Shown here piece by piece: positions 5,541 through 11,878 of a stretch of DNA of 11,878 bases. A program made the translations under genes and the position numbers. The notes beneath the pieces are model-generated. The model was not told where the DNA came from. It saw nothing but the letters and a program-made list of their open reading frames with translations, and ran no database searches. Every line of letters begins with the position of its first letter. Positions within the stretch are counted from its first letter, which is position 1. The stretch is from an uncultured Blautia sp. (GTDB taxonomy: Bacteria; Bacillota; Clostridia; Lachnospirales; Lachnospiraceae), in the NCBI GenBank assembly GCA_900547615.1, contig URHH01000070.1, forward strand, positions 1 to 11,878, written 5' to 3'.

Positions 5541-6404
5541 ATGAAGAAAAAAATCGCAAGTATTTTAACAGCAGCAGTAATCGGAGCAACTGTATTTGCA
5601 ACAACAGTAAGCGCAGCACCGGAGGGAGCGATCACAGTTGTATCACGTGAGGACGGTTCCGGAACACGAGGAGCCTTCGTAGAGCTTTTCGGCATTCAGG
5701 AAGAAGTAGACGGCGAAAAAGTAGATATGACAACTCTTGACGCAAGCATCACAAACAGCACTTCTGTTATGATGACAACCGTATCCGGCGATGAGAATGC
5801 AATCGGATATATTTCACTTGGCTCTCTTAACGATACAGTAAAAGCAGTAAAGATTGACGGAGCAGAGGCTTCCGCAGAAAACGTGGCAAACGATACATAC
5901 AAAGTATCACGTCCATTTAACATTGTAACAGGAAAAGAAGCAAGCGATGCTGCAAAAGATTTTGTAAGCTACATCATGAGCGCTGAGGGACAGCAGATTG
6001 TAGAAGACAACGGCTATATTAAAGAAGACGCAGAGGCAGCAGCATACGAAGCAGGAGATGTTTCCGGTAAAGTTGTAGTTGCAGGTTCTTCCTCCATCTC
6101 TCCTGTCATGGAAAAACTGAAAGAGGCTTATGAGGAAGTAAACAAAGACGTGACAATCGAGATCCAGACAAGTGATTCCACAACAGGTATCAATTCTGCA
6201 AACGAAGGAATCTGCGATATTGGAATGGCTTCCCGTGAACTGAAAGACGAAGAAAAAGAGCTTGGTCTTGAGGCACAGGTAATTGCAAGAGACGGAATCG
6301 CAGTGATCGTAAACAACGAAAACGATACAGATGAGCTTACAAGCGAGCAGGTAAAAGCTGTATTTACAGGCGAGACAACAGAGTGGGAAGACCTTGCAAA
6401 ATAA
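5541..6404 (+). CDS. pstS: PstS-type phosphate-binding protein, circularly permuted
   Basis: This is a 287-residue secreted phosphate-binding protein of the Pst ABC importer. Residues 1-25 are a signal peptide ending VSA-A. There is no lipobox; the only Cys is 225, well inside the mature protein. Segment order is reversed relative to canonical PstS. VVSREDGSGTRGAF (33-46), AIGYISLGSL (87-96), SRPFNIVT (123-130) and EGQQIVEDNGYI (149-160) normally form the C-terminal half but come first. VVVAGSSSISPVMEKL (178-193), QTSDSTTG (209-216), DIGMASRELKDEE (226-238) and VFTGETTEWEDL (274-285) normally form the N-terminal half but come last. Each segment is present once. Phosphate ligands are expected from Ser183-185, Ser211/213, Asp226, Arg36 and Gly39-Thr42. 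AGAGGAG precedes the ATG. Identity is firm from context and motifs; the permutation is read directly from order. Confidence 0.9.
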   Translation: MKKKIASILTAAVIGATVFATTVSAAPEGAITVVSREDGSGTRGAFVELFGIQEEVDGEKVDMTTLDASITNSTSVMMTTVSGDENAIGYISLGSLNDTVKAVKIDGAEASAENVANDTYKVSRPFNIVTGKEASDAAKDFVSYIMSAEGQQIVEDNGYIKEDAEAAAYEAGDVSGKVVVAGSSSISPVMEKLKEAYEEVNKDVTIEIQTSDSTTGINSANEGICDIGMASRELKDEEKELGLEAQVIARDGIAVIVNNENDTDELTSEQVKAVFTGETTEWEDLAK

Positions 6405-6429
6405 TAACAGTTAAGTAAAGAGGTGTGCG

Positions 6430-7287
6430 ATGAATCACATAAAAGAAAAAGGCATGAAAGTGATATTTCTGACTGCGGCGTGTGCGTCTGTTCTGGCAGT
6501 ATTTTTAATATGCATCTTCCTGTTTGCCAGCGGCGTTCCGGCAATCGGAAAAATCGGTCCTTTTAAATTCCTTTTTGGAACAACATGGAGACCTTCCAAT
6601 GAAATATTCGGGATTCTTCCCATGATTGTGGCAAGTATATATGTAACAGGAGGTGCGATTCTCTTTGGTGTTCCCATTGCGCTTTTTACTTCTGTGTTCA
6701 TGGCGCGCTACTGTCCGAAAAAAATCTACGGACCTTTAAAATCAGGTATTGAGCTGATGGCAGGCGTACCTTCTATTGTATATGGATTTTTTGGACTTGT
6801 GCTGATTGTTCCCCTGATCCGCGAGACGTTCGGGGGAACAGGAAGCAGTATGCTGGCAGCGTCCCTTCTTCTTGGACTTATGATACTGCCTACTATTATC
6901 GGAGTGACGGAATCTGCGATCCGCAGCGTTCCGGAAAGCTATTACGAGGGTTCTCTTGCTCTTGGAGCAACAAAGGAAAGAAGTATTTTCCGTGTCATTC
7001 TTCCGGCGGCAAAGTCAGGAATACTGGCAGGCGTTGTTCTTGGAATCGGAAGAGCCATCGGAGAGACAATGGCAGTTGTAATGGTAGCTGGAAATCAGCC
7101 CAGAATGCCTCAGGGAATCTTAAAAGGCGTTCGTACCATGACAGCAAACATTGTAACAGAAATGGGCTATGCAACAGGGCTTCACAGAGAAGCACTCATA
7201 GCGACAGCAGTTGTTTTATTCGTATTTATTTTGATCATTAATTTAAGTCTTTCGTTACTGAACAGGAGGGCGGAACATGCAGATTGA
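6430..7287 (+). CDS. pstC: Phosphate ABC transporter permease PstC
   Basis: This 285-residue inner-membrane permease has about six transmembrane segments, the first at about residues 10-33. The EAA loop that docks the ATPase lies at 173-190 (EGSLALGATKERSIF). Other PstC traits are the WRPSNEIFGILPMI segment (53-66), the AGVPSIVYGFFGL motif (111-123) and GRAIGETMAV (207-216). It pairs with PstA to form the phosphate channel. AAAGAGGTG lies before the ATG, 25 bases after pstS, without the hairpin that sometimes separates pstS from downstream genes. It overlaps pstA by 11 bases. Confidence 0.95.
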   Translation: MNHIKEKGMKVIFLTAACASVLAVFLICIFLFASGVPAIGKIGPFKFLFGTTWRPSNEIFGILPMIVASIYVTGGAILFGVPIALFTSVFMARYCPKKIYGPLKSGIELMAGVPSIVYGFFGLVLIVPLIRETFGGTGSSMLAASLLLGLMILPTIIGVTESAIRSVPESYYEGSLALGATKERSIFRVILPAAKSGILAGVVLGIGRAIGETMAVVMVAGNQPRMPQGILKGVRTMTANIVTEMGYATGLHREALIATAVVLFVFILIINLSLSLLNRRAEHAD

Positions 7288-8185
7288 TATAACAGCCGTA
7301 ATGGAGCAGACTGGAAATAAAAAGAAACGAAACAGCGTTTCCTTCGGGGGACAGATGAAGTCTTATTTTCTTCATCCCGGGTCCGGGATTCTGGCGTTTC
7401 TTACAACACTGGCGGCAGTCATTACCTTTGCTCTTCTGTTTTTCTTAATTGGTTATATTCTGGTAAAGGGAATCCCCTACCTGAATGCAGATTTATTTAG
7501 TCCTGAATATACTTCAGAGAACGTATCTCTTGTGCCTTCTCTGATTAATACATTTATAATGACAGTCATTTCCCTTGTAATTGCAGCACCCCTTGGGATT
7601 TTCGCTGCAATTTATCTTGTGGAATATGCAAAAAAAGGAAGTAAGTTTGTAAACGTGATCCGCCTGACAGCAGAAACGCTTTCCGGTATTCCGTCTATTG
7701 TATACGGACTTTTCGGTATGCTGTTTTTTGTCACGACGCTGAAATGGGGAATGTCAATTTTATCCGGTGCGTTTACGATGGTGATCATGATTCTTCCCCT
7801 TATTATGCGTACTGCAGAAGAGGCTTTAAAATCTGTTCCGGACTCCTACAGAGAGGCAAGCTTTGGTCTTGGTGCAGGAAAACTCCGAACCATTTTTAAG
7901 ATTGTTCTTCCTTCTGCTGTACCGGGGATTTTAGCAGGCATCATTCTTGCCATCGGGCGTGTGGTGGGAGAAACAGCAGCCCTTATTTACACAGCGGGAA
8001 CAGTTGCGGCAGTACCGGACAGCCTTATGGGTTCCGGACGTACACTTGCGCTTCATATGTACGTGCTTTCCAGTGAGGGACTTCATATGAACCAGGCTTC
8101 TGCAACAGCAGTTGTGATTCTTCTGTTTGTACTTGTGATTAACGCACTGTCCGGTTTTGTGGCAAAAAGAATCGCGAAAGGATAA
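7277..8185 (+). CDS. pstA: Phosphate ABC transporter permease PstA
   Basis: This 302-residue integral membrane protein is the second Pst permease. It has a cytoplasmic N-terminal stretch of about 36 residues, then about six membrane segments. Shared permease motifs are LSGIPSIVYGLFG (135-147), the EAA loop EASFGLGAGKLRTIFKI (193-209) and GRVVGETAAL (227-236). The ATG at 7277 has AGGAGGG just upstream and overlaps the end of pstC by 11 bases, indicating translational coupling. It differs from PstC in the longer N-terminus and C-terminal AKRIAKG. Confidence 0.94.
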   Translation: MQIDITAVMEQTGNKKKRNSVSFGGQMKSYFLHPGSGILAFLTTLAAVITFALLFFLIGYILVKGIPYLNADLFSPEYTSENVSLVPSLINTFIMTVISLVIAAPLGIFAAIYLVEYAKKGSKFVNVIRLTAETLSGIPSIVYGLFGMLFFVTTLKWGMSILSGAFTMVIMILPLIMRTAEEALKSVPDSYREASFGLGAGKLRTIFKIVLPSAVPGILAGIILAIGRVVGETAALIYTAGTVAAVPDSLMGSGRTLALHMYVLSSEGLHMNQASATAVVILLFVLVINALSGFVAKRIAKG

Positions 8186-8200
8186 GAAAAGGATAAAAAT

Positions 8201-8959
8201 ATGAGTGAAAATACAAAGATTCTCGTTGAAAATATGGACCTTCATTACGGTTCTTTTCATGCTCTGAAAAACATAAATATGGAGATTCCGGAAAAGCAGA
8301 TCACTGCGTTTATCGGGCCGAGCGGATGTGGAAAATCCACACTTTTAAAGTCTTTAAACAGAATGAACGATCTTGTGGAGGGCTGCACCATTACAGGAAA
8401 AGTGCAGCTTGACGGAGAAGATATTTACGGAGATATGGACGTAAATCTTCTGAGAAAACGTGTGGGAATGGTGTTCCAGAAACCGAATCCCTTCCCAATG
8501 AGTATTTATGATAATATTGCGTACGGACCGCGTACACATGGAATCCGTTCCAGGGCAAAGCTTGACGATATTGTGGAAAAATCTTTAAGAGATGCGGCTA
8601 TCTGGGACGAGGTAAAGGACCGCCTGAAAAAAAGCGCTCTCGGCATGTCTGGAGGACAGCAGCAGCGTCTCTGTATTGCAAGAGCGCTTGCGGTGCAGCC
8701 GGAGGTGCTTTTAATGGACGAGCCGACTTCTGCTCTTGACCCGATTTCCACATCGAAAATCGAGGAGCTTGCGGCAGAGCTTAAAAAAGATTACACAATC
8801 GTTATGGTAACCCACAATATGCAGCAGGCAACACGAATTTCAGACAAAACAGCGTTCTTTTTACTGGGAGAAGTCATTGAATTTGACAATACAGACAAGC
8901 TGTTTTCCATGCCCTCTGACAAGCGGACAGAAGATTATATTACAGGGAGGTTTGGCTGA
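8201..8959 (+). CDS. pstB: Phosphate ABC transporter ATP-binding protein PstB
   Basis: This 252-residue cytoplasmic ATPase powers the PstCA channel. It has Walker A GPSGCGKST (39-47), the Q-loop VFQKPNPFPMSIYDNI with Gln93 (the KPNPFPMSIYDN stretch is characteristic of PstB), the ABC signature MSGGQQQR (149-156), Walker B VLLMDEP with Glu174, and the H-loop VTHN with His205. The C-terminus TEDYITGRFG is also typical of PstB. It lies 15 bases after pstA and one base before phoU. Confidence 0.97.
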   Translation: MSENTKILVENMDLHYGSFHALKNINMEIPEKQITAFIGPSGCGKSTLLKSLNRMNDLVEGCTITGKVQLDGEDIYGDMDVNLLRKRVGMVFQKPNPFPMSIYDNIAYGPRTHGIRSRAKLDDIVEKSLRDAAIWDEVKDRLKKSALGMSGGQQQRLCIARALAVQPEVLLMDEPTSALDPISTSKIEELAAELKKDYTIVMVTHNMQQATRISDKTAFFLLGEVIEFDNTDKLFSMPSDKRTEDYITGRFG

Positions 8960-8960
8960 T

Positions 8961-9623
8961 ATGACAACACTTTTTGAGCGACAGCTTGAGGAGCTTCATG
9001 TGCTTCTTATTACAATGGGAGGACTTTGCGAGAAAGCAATTTCCCTTTCTGCGAAAGCTGTTCAGGAACAGGGAGAACGGGAAATCGTAAAAGAAATTTT
9101 TGAGACGGATAAGGAAATTGATGAAAGAGAGAGGGAGATAGAAGCTCACTGTATGCGCCTTCTCCTTCATCAGCACCCTGTCGCAAGAGATTTAAGAGAA
9201 GTATCAGCAGCCCTTAAAATGATTTCCGATATGGAACGCATTGGCGATCAGGCGGCTGATATTGCAGACATTTCTTTTTACATTGAAAAAGACGTAGAAA
9301 TTCCGAAAAAAATCCAGGAGATGGCAGAGCATACCGTTCATATGGTGACAGAAAGCGTAGACGCTTTCGTAAACACAGATCTTGCGCTTTGCAGAAAAGT
9401 AATCGAGGATGACGACCTGGTAGACGATTGCTTTAATGGGATTAAGGAGGAGCTGGCACAGCTGATTTACGGAGCAGAGCTTGATGCGAGAGCGGGGCTT
9501 GACCTTCTTATGACTGCAAAATATTTTGAGCGTATCGGCGACCATGCTGTGAATATTGCAGAGTGGGTGGAGTATTCCATTACAGGAGAACACAGAAATA
9601 ACGAGCATCAGCTTAATGTATAA
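8961..9623 (+). CDS. phoU: Phosphate transport regulator PhoU
   Basis: This 220-residue all-helical protein has two PhoU repeats, each with the metal-binding signature: MERIGDQAADI (91-101) and FERIGDHAVNI (189-199). PhoU couples the Pst transporter to the PhoR kinase and represses the Pho response when phosphate is plentiful. The frame is open upstream to 8877, but that extension overlaps pstB. The ATG at 8961 has GGGAGG ten bases upstream and gives MTTLFERQLEEL, the usual PhoU start. Gap to pstB is one base. Confidence 0.95.
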   Translation: MTTLFERQLEELHVLLITMGGLCEKAISLSAKAVQEQGEREIVKEIFETDKEIDEREREIEAHCMRLLLHQHPVARDLREVSAALKMISDMERIGDQAADIADISFYIEKDVEIPKKIQEMAEHTVHMVTESVDAFVNTDLALCRKVIEDDDLVDDCFNGIKEELAQLIYGAELDARAGLDLLMTAKYFERIGDHAVNIAEWVEYSITGEHRNNEHQLNV

Positions 9624-9644
9624 AGAATACGGAGGTCAGGGGAC

Positions 9645-11303
9645 TTGATAAAGAAAATTTTTAAATCAATTATGGCAGTTTGCACTGTTGTGCTTGTCCT
9701 TGGGCTTGCATTTGTAATGGGAATTCTTTACCGGTATTTCGGAAAGCAGATTTCCACAGAGCTTGAAAAAGAGGCTTCTTATGTAGCACAGGGAGTGGAG
9801 CTTTCCGGAGTGGAATATCTGGAAAAATTAAACGGAAAAAATGCCAGGATTACCCTGATCGATCAGGATGGAAGCGTACTTTATGACAGCCAGGCAGAGG
9901 CTTCTTCTATGGAAAATCACGGGGATCGGGAAGAGGTAGAGGAGGCGGCAGAAACAGGAAAAGGCGAGGCTGTGCGTATGTCTGAGACTCTTTCGGAAAA
10001 GACGATTTACTACGCGTTAAGGCTTGAAGACGGAAGGATTCTCCGTGTATCAAGCACCCAGTATTCTGTTCTTGCGCTTGTTTATCAGCTGATCGTTCCT
10101 GTACTCTGGATTCTTCTTCTTATGATCATTCTGTCCGGCGCATTTGCGTTCAGATTATCAAAAAAAGTAGTAGAACCTGTGAATAATCTTGATCTGGAAC
10201 ACCCTGAGGAAAATGAGATTTACGAAGAGGTGGCTCCTCTTCTGAGCAGAATGTATAAGCAGAACAAGGAGATTAAAAATCAGATTGACACTGCAAGAAG
10301 GCAGCAGGAAGAGTTTTCCATTATTACCGAAAATATGCAGGAAGGACTTGTAGTGATCGACCGTTATACGATGATTCTTTCCGGAAATTCCAGCGTGTGG
10401 AAGCTTTTCCATGTAAGTGAGCCAAAAAGCGGGGAAAGCGTTTATGTGTTAAACAGAAGCGAGGAATTTCAGAGTATTATTGACAAGGCGCTTGACGGAA
10501 AGCATAACGAGGCTGTGTTAAAGGTTGACGGAAGCGATATTCATGTGATCGCAAACCCGGTTATGCGGGAAAATCAGGTAGAAGGCGCAGTTCTTCTTCT
10601 CGTAAATGTAACAGAAAAGCTGGAGAGAGAAAAGCTTCGGAGAGAGTTTTCCGCAAATGTATCTCATGAGCTGAAAACACCTCTGACTTCGATTTCAGGA
10701 TTTGCAGAGATTATTCAGGACGGATATGTAAAAGAAGAGGATATTCGTGCCTTTGCAGGACGGATTTACAAAGAAGCGCAGCGTCTTATCACGCTTGTAG
10801 AAGATGTGATCCGTATCTCTCAGCTTGACGAGGGGGAGGTTCCCTATGAGTGGACAGAGACGGATCTGTATCAGACTGTGAAAAATGTATTTGGCACTTT
10901 AAGTGAAGCTGCAAAAAAACAGGATGTTCATCTCTATATAGAAGGAGAGAGAATAAAGCTTCATACAGTTCCCAATATTCTGGAAGAAGTGCTGTTTAAT
11001 CTTTGCGACAATGCGATCAAGTACAACAAACAGGGCGGAAGCGTCTGTATCCGACTTGAAGAAAACGGGGACAACGTCTGTATTTCGGTACAGGATAACG
11101 GCGTCGGAATCCCAAAAGAAGACCAGAGCCGTGTGTTCGAGCGGTTCTACCGGGTAGATAAAAGCCATTCAAAAGAAATAGGAGGTACGGGACTGGGGCT
11201 TTCTATTGTAAAACATGGCGTGAGCTTCCTGGGAGGAGAGGTGGAACTGGAAAGTACGCCTGGACAGGGAACAGAAATTACAATAAGTTTTCCGAAGGAG
11301 TAG
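9645..11303 (+). CDS. phoR: PhoR-like sensor histidine kinase
   Basis: This 552-residue membrane kinase has a transmembrane segment at about 9-29, an extracytoplasmic sensor region (about 33-140), a second transmembrane segment (about 143-168), a linker that may be a HAMP relic, and a PAS-like domain (about 222-325). HisKA carries His341 in FSANVSHELKTPLTSISGF. The HATPase domain has N-box NLCDNAIKYN (452-461), G1 DNGVGIP (484-490), F-box FERFYRVDKSHS and G2 GGTGLGLS (513-520). The start is TTG at 9645, with GGAGG nine bases upstream; the next in-frame ATG (9672) would cut the charged start. The location at the end of the pst-phoU operon supports PhoR. No response regulator gene accompanies it in this window. 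Confidence 0.88.
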   Translation: MIKKIFKSIMAVCTVVLVLGLAFVMGILYRYFGKQISTELEKEASYVAQGVELSGVEYLEKLNGKNARITLIDQDGSVLYDSQAEASSMENHGDREEVEEAAETGKGEAVRMSETLSEKTIYYALRLEDGRILRVSSTQYSVLALVYQLIVPVLWILLLMIILSGAFAFRLSKKVVEPVNNLDLEHPEENEIYEEVAPLLSRMYKQNKEIKNQIDTARRQQEEFSIITENMQEGLVVIDRYTMILSGNSSVWKLFHVSEPKSGESVYVLNRSEEFQSIIDKALDGKHNEAVLKVDGSDIHVIANPVMRENQVEGAVLLLVNVTEKLEREKLRREFSANVSHELKTPLTSISGFAEIIQDGYVKEEDIRAFAGRIYKEAQRLITLVEDVIRISQLDEGEVPYEWTETDLYQTVKNVFGTLSEAAKKQDVHLYIEGERIKLHTVPNILEEVLFNLCDNAIKYNKQGGSVCIRLEENGDNVCISVQDNGVGIPKEDQSRVFERFYRVDKSHSKEIGGTGLGLSIVKHGVSFLGGEVELESTPGQGTEITISFPKE

Positions 11304-11305
11304 AG

Positions 11306-11491
11306 GGCTGTCTGCGATTCACAGCAAACGTGACGGATTTTTCTTCATTTTGCTTTATCCGCTGATATGTCATCGAAAATCAAACTCGCCTGCGAAGCAG
11401 GCTCAGACAGTGATTTTCAATGACGCGGATTTGCAAAATTTTAGAAATCCGTCAAAGGTTTGCCTGTGAAATCGCAGACAGCCTTATTTTT
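11306..11491 (+). repeat. Long nested hairpin element / possible terminator
   Basis: The stretch folds almost entirely on itself. The outer arms are 11306-11340 and 11445-11483 (GGCTGTCTGCGATT against AATCGCAGACAGCC, then CACAG/CTGTG, CAAAC/GTTTG and GACGGATTT/AAATCCGTC), broken only by small bulges. Inside are ATTTTGC/GCAAAAT (11347-11353, 11433-11439), TCCGC/GCGGA (11358-11362, 11425-11429), TCATCGAAAATCA/TGATTTTCAATGA (11370-11382, 11411-11423, one mismatch) and GCCTGC-GAA-GCAGGC (11388-11402). TTATTTTT follows. It is much longer than an ordinary terminator. It could be a MITE-like palindromic repeat or a structured RNA that also ends the pst-phoR transcript. No protein is encoded here. 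Confidence 0.75.
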
Positions 11492-11534
11492 GTTCCAGGC
11501 GGAAGGTTAATGAAATAAACGATGATGATTTTGA

Positions 11535-11563
11535 TTGTGGTGGCTATTTGGAAGTGTTATAGT
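11535..11563 (+). promoter_or_regulatory. Candidate promoter of the small terminal gene
   Basis: TTGTGG (11535-11540), a 17-base spacer and TATAGT (11558-11563) preceded by TGT form a plausible extended -10 promoter, 47 bases before the ATG at 11610. The -35 match is weak. Confidence 0.45.
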
Positions 11564-11609
11564 ATGGGTATGATGAAGGGAACAAATAAGAATTGTGGAG
11601 GTATTTGTG

Positions 11610-11840
11610 ATGTTTGGATTTAAGAAGAAAGAAAGGAAACCACTTTTAATTAAAGCAAAAGATGTATTTTCAATTATTAAATCGGATTATGATGAGGGTG
11701 TTGCTTTTTGTTTAATTGATTTTAATTTGGAAGGTAAAATCTATACAATGGGGTCAGTGCTTATTCCAGACAGAGAAGAAAAAAAGGAAAATATATATTT
11801 TGTTTTTGAAGACGAACAGTATGTGTTAGTGATTTCATGA
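11610..11840 (+). CDS. Small hypothetical protein, function unknown
   Basis: This 76-residue protein begins MFGFKKKERK and has a basic N-terminus, then alternating hydrophobic and charged stretches (AFCLIDFNLEGKIYTMGSVLI, then IYFVFEDEQYVLVIS) suggesting a small beta-rich fold. There is no signal peptide or membrane segment. The frame is open to a GTG at 11595, but the ATG at 11610 has GGAGG eight bases upstream, so the GTG overlaps the ribosome site. It is AT-rich relative to the pst operon. I do not recognise the family. Confidence 0.6.
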   Translation: MFGFKKKERKPLLIKAKDVFSIIKSDYDEGVAFCLIDFNLEGKIYTMGSVLIPDREEKKENIYFVFEDEQYVLVIS

Positions 11841-11878
11841 GCTGTCACCAGATTGCTCACATCAGTTGACGCTCACTT
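11841..11878. other. Right edge, nothing assignable
   Basis: The last 38 bases after the small gene contain no gene start, terminator or repeat that I can support. Confidence 0.4.

Noticed and set aside
5541..6404. PstS as a truncated or broken gene
   Set aside because: All conserved segments are present once in an intact frame; only their order differs, which means permutation rather than decay.
8877..8960. 28-residue N-terminal extension of PhoU
   Set aside because: It overlaps the end of pstB out of frame; the ATG at 8961 has a proper ribosome site and the family start.
11841..11878. GCTGTCACCAGATTG resembles the start of a type III hammerhead ribozyme
   Set aside because: The CUGAUGA and GAAA core elements and the closing stem are not present in the remaining bases.
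1..11878. CRISPR arrays, tRNA or rRNA genes, transposase genes
   Set aside because: No spaced direct repeats, cloverleaf structures, ribosomal RNA motifs or transposase motifs were seen.

Overview
The window looks like a chromosomal segment from a low-to-medium GC Clostridia member, most likely Lachnospiraceae. The signs are strong GGAGG-type ribosome binding sites, TTGACA/TATAAT promoters, Clostridia-type protein sequences and a Bacillus-type Pho box. The genus cannot be fixed from the sequence alone.

Regions: (1) 1-825, minus strand, holds a split LysO-type lysine exporter: a short N-terminal gene overlapping by ATGA the start of the main exporter gene, which runs off the left edge. (2) 945-2027, plus strand, encodes an Mbeg1-like (DUF2974) alpha/beta hydrolase. 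(3) 2049-3975 is a visibly AT-rich three-gene cassette with its own promoter: an Xre-type HTH regulator, an ImmA/IrrE zinc metallopeptidase and a PIN-like nuclease. It reads like a toxin-antitoxin or phage-defence module inserted directly upstream of cysK. The end of its PIN gene overlaps a perfect-consensus cysK promoter. (4) 3940-5434 is a cysteine unit: cysK and an Rrf2-family regulator with an IscR-like cysteine triad, closed by a clear terminator. (5) 5432-11303 is a phosphate-starvation operon in the order pstS, pstC, pstA, pstB, phoU, phoR-like kinase, behind TTTACA Pho-box repeats. (6) 11304-11878 holds a very long nested hairpin and a small unknown AT-rich gene.

The two most striking observations are these. 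First, PstS is circularly permuted: the canonical C-terminal half (VVSREDGSGTR to EGQQIVEDNGYI) comes first, directly behind the signal peptide, and the canonical N-terminal half (GSSSISP to TGETTEWEDLAK) comes second. It also lacks a lipobox. Second, the HTH, ImmA/IrrE and PIN genes form a compact split system that could be a previously uncharacterised protease-switched nuclease module.

Working together, PhoR-type sensing with a response regulator encoded elsewhere would act on the Pho boxes to induce PstSCAB import, and PhoU would couple transporter state to the kinase. CysK makes cysteine from O-acetylserine, and the adjoining Rrf2 regulator probably senses cysteine or Fe-S status and may regulate its own operon.
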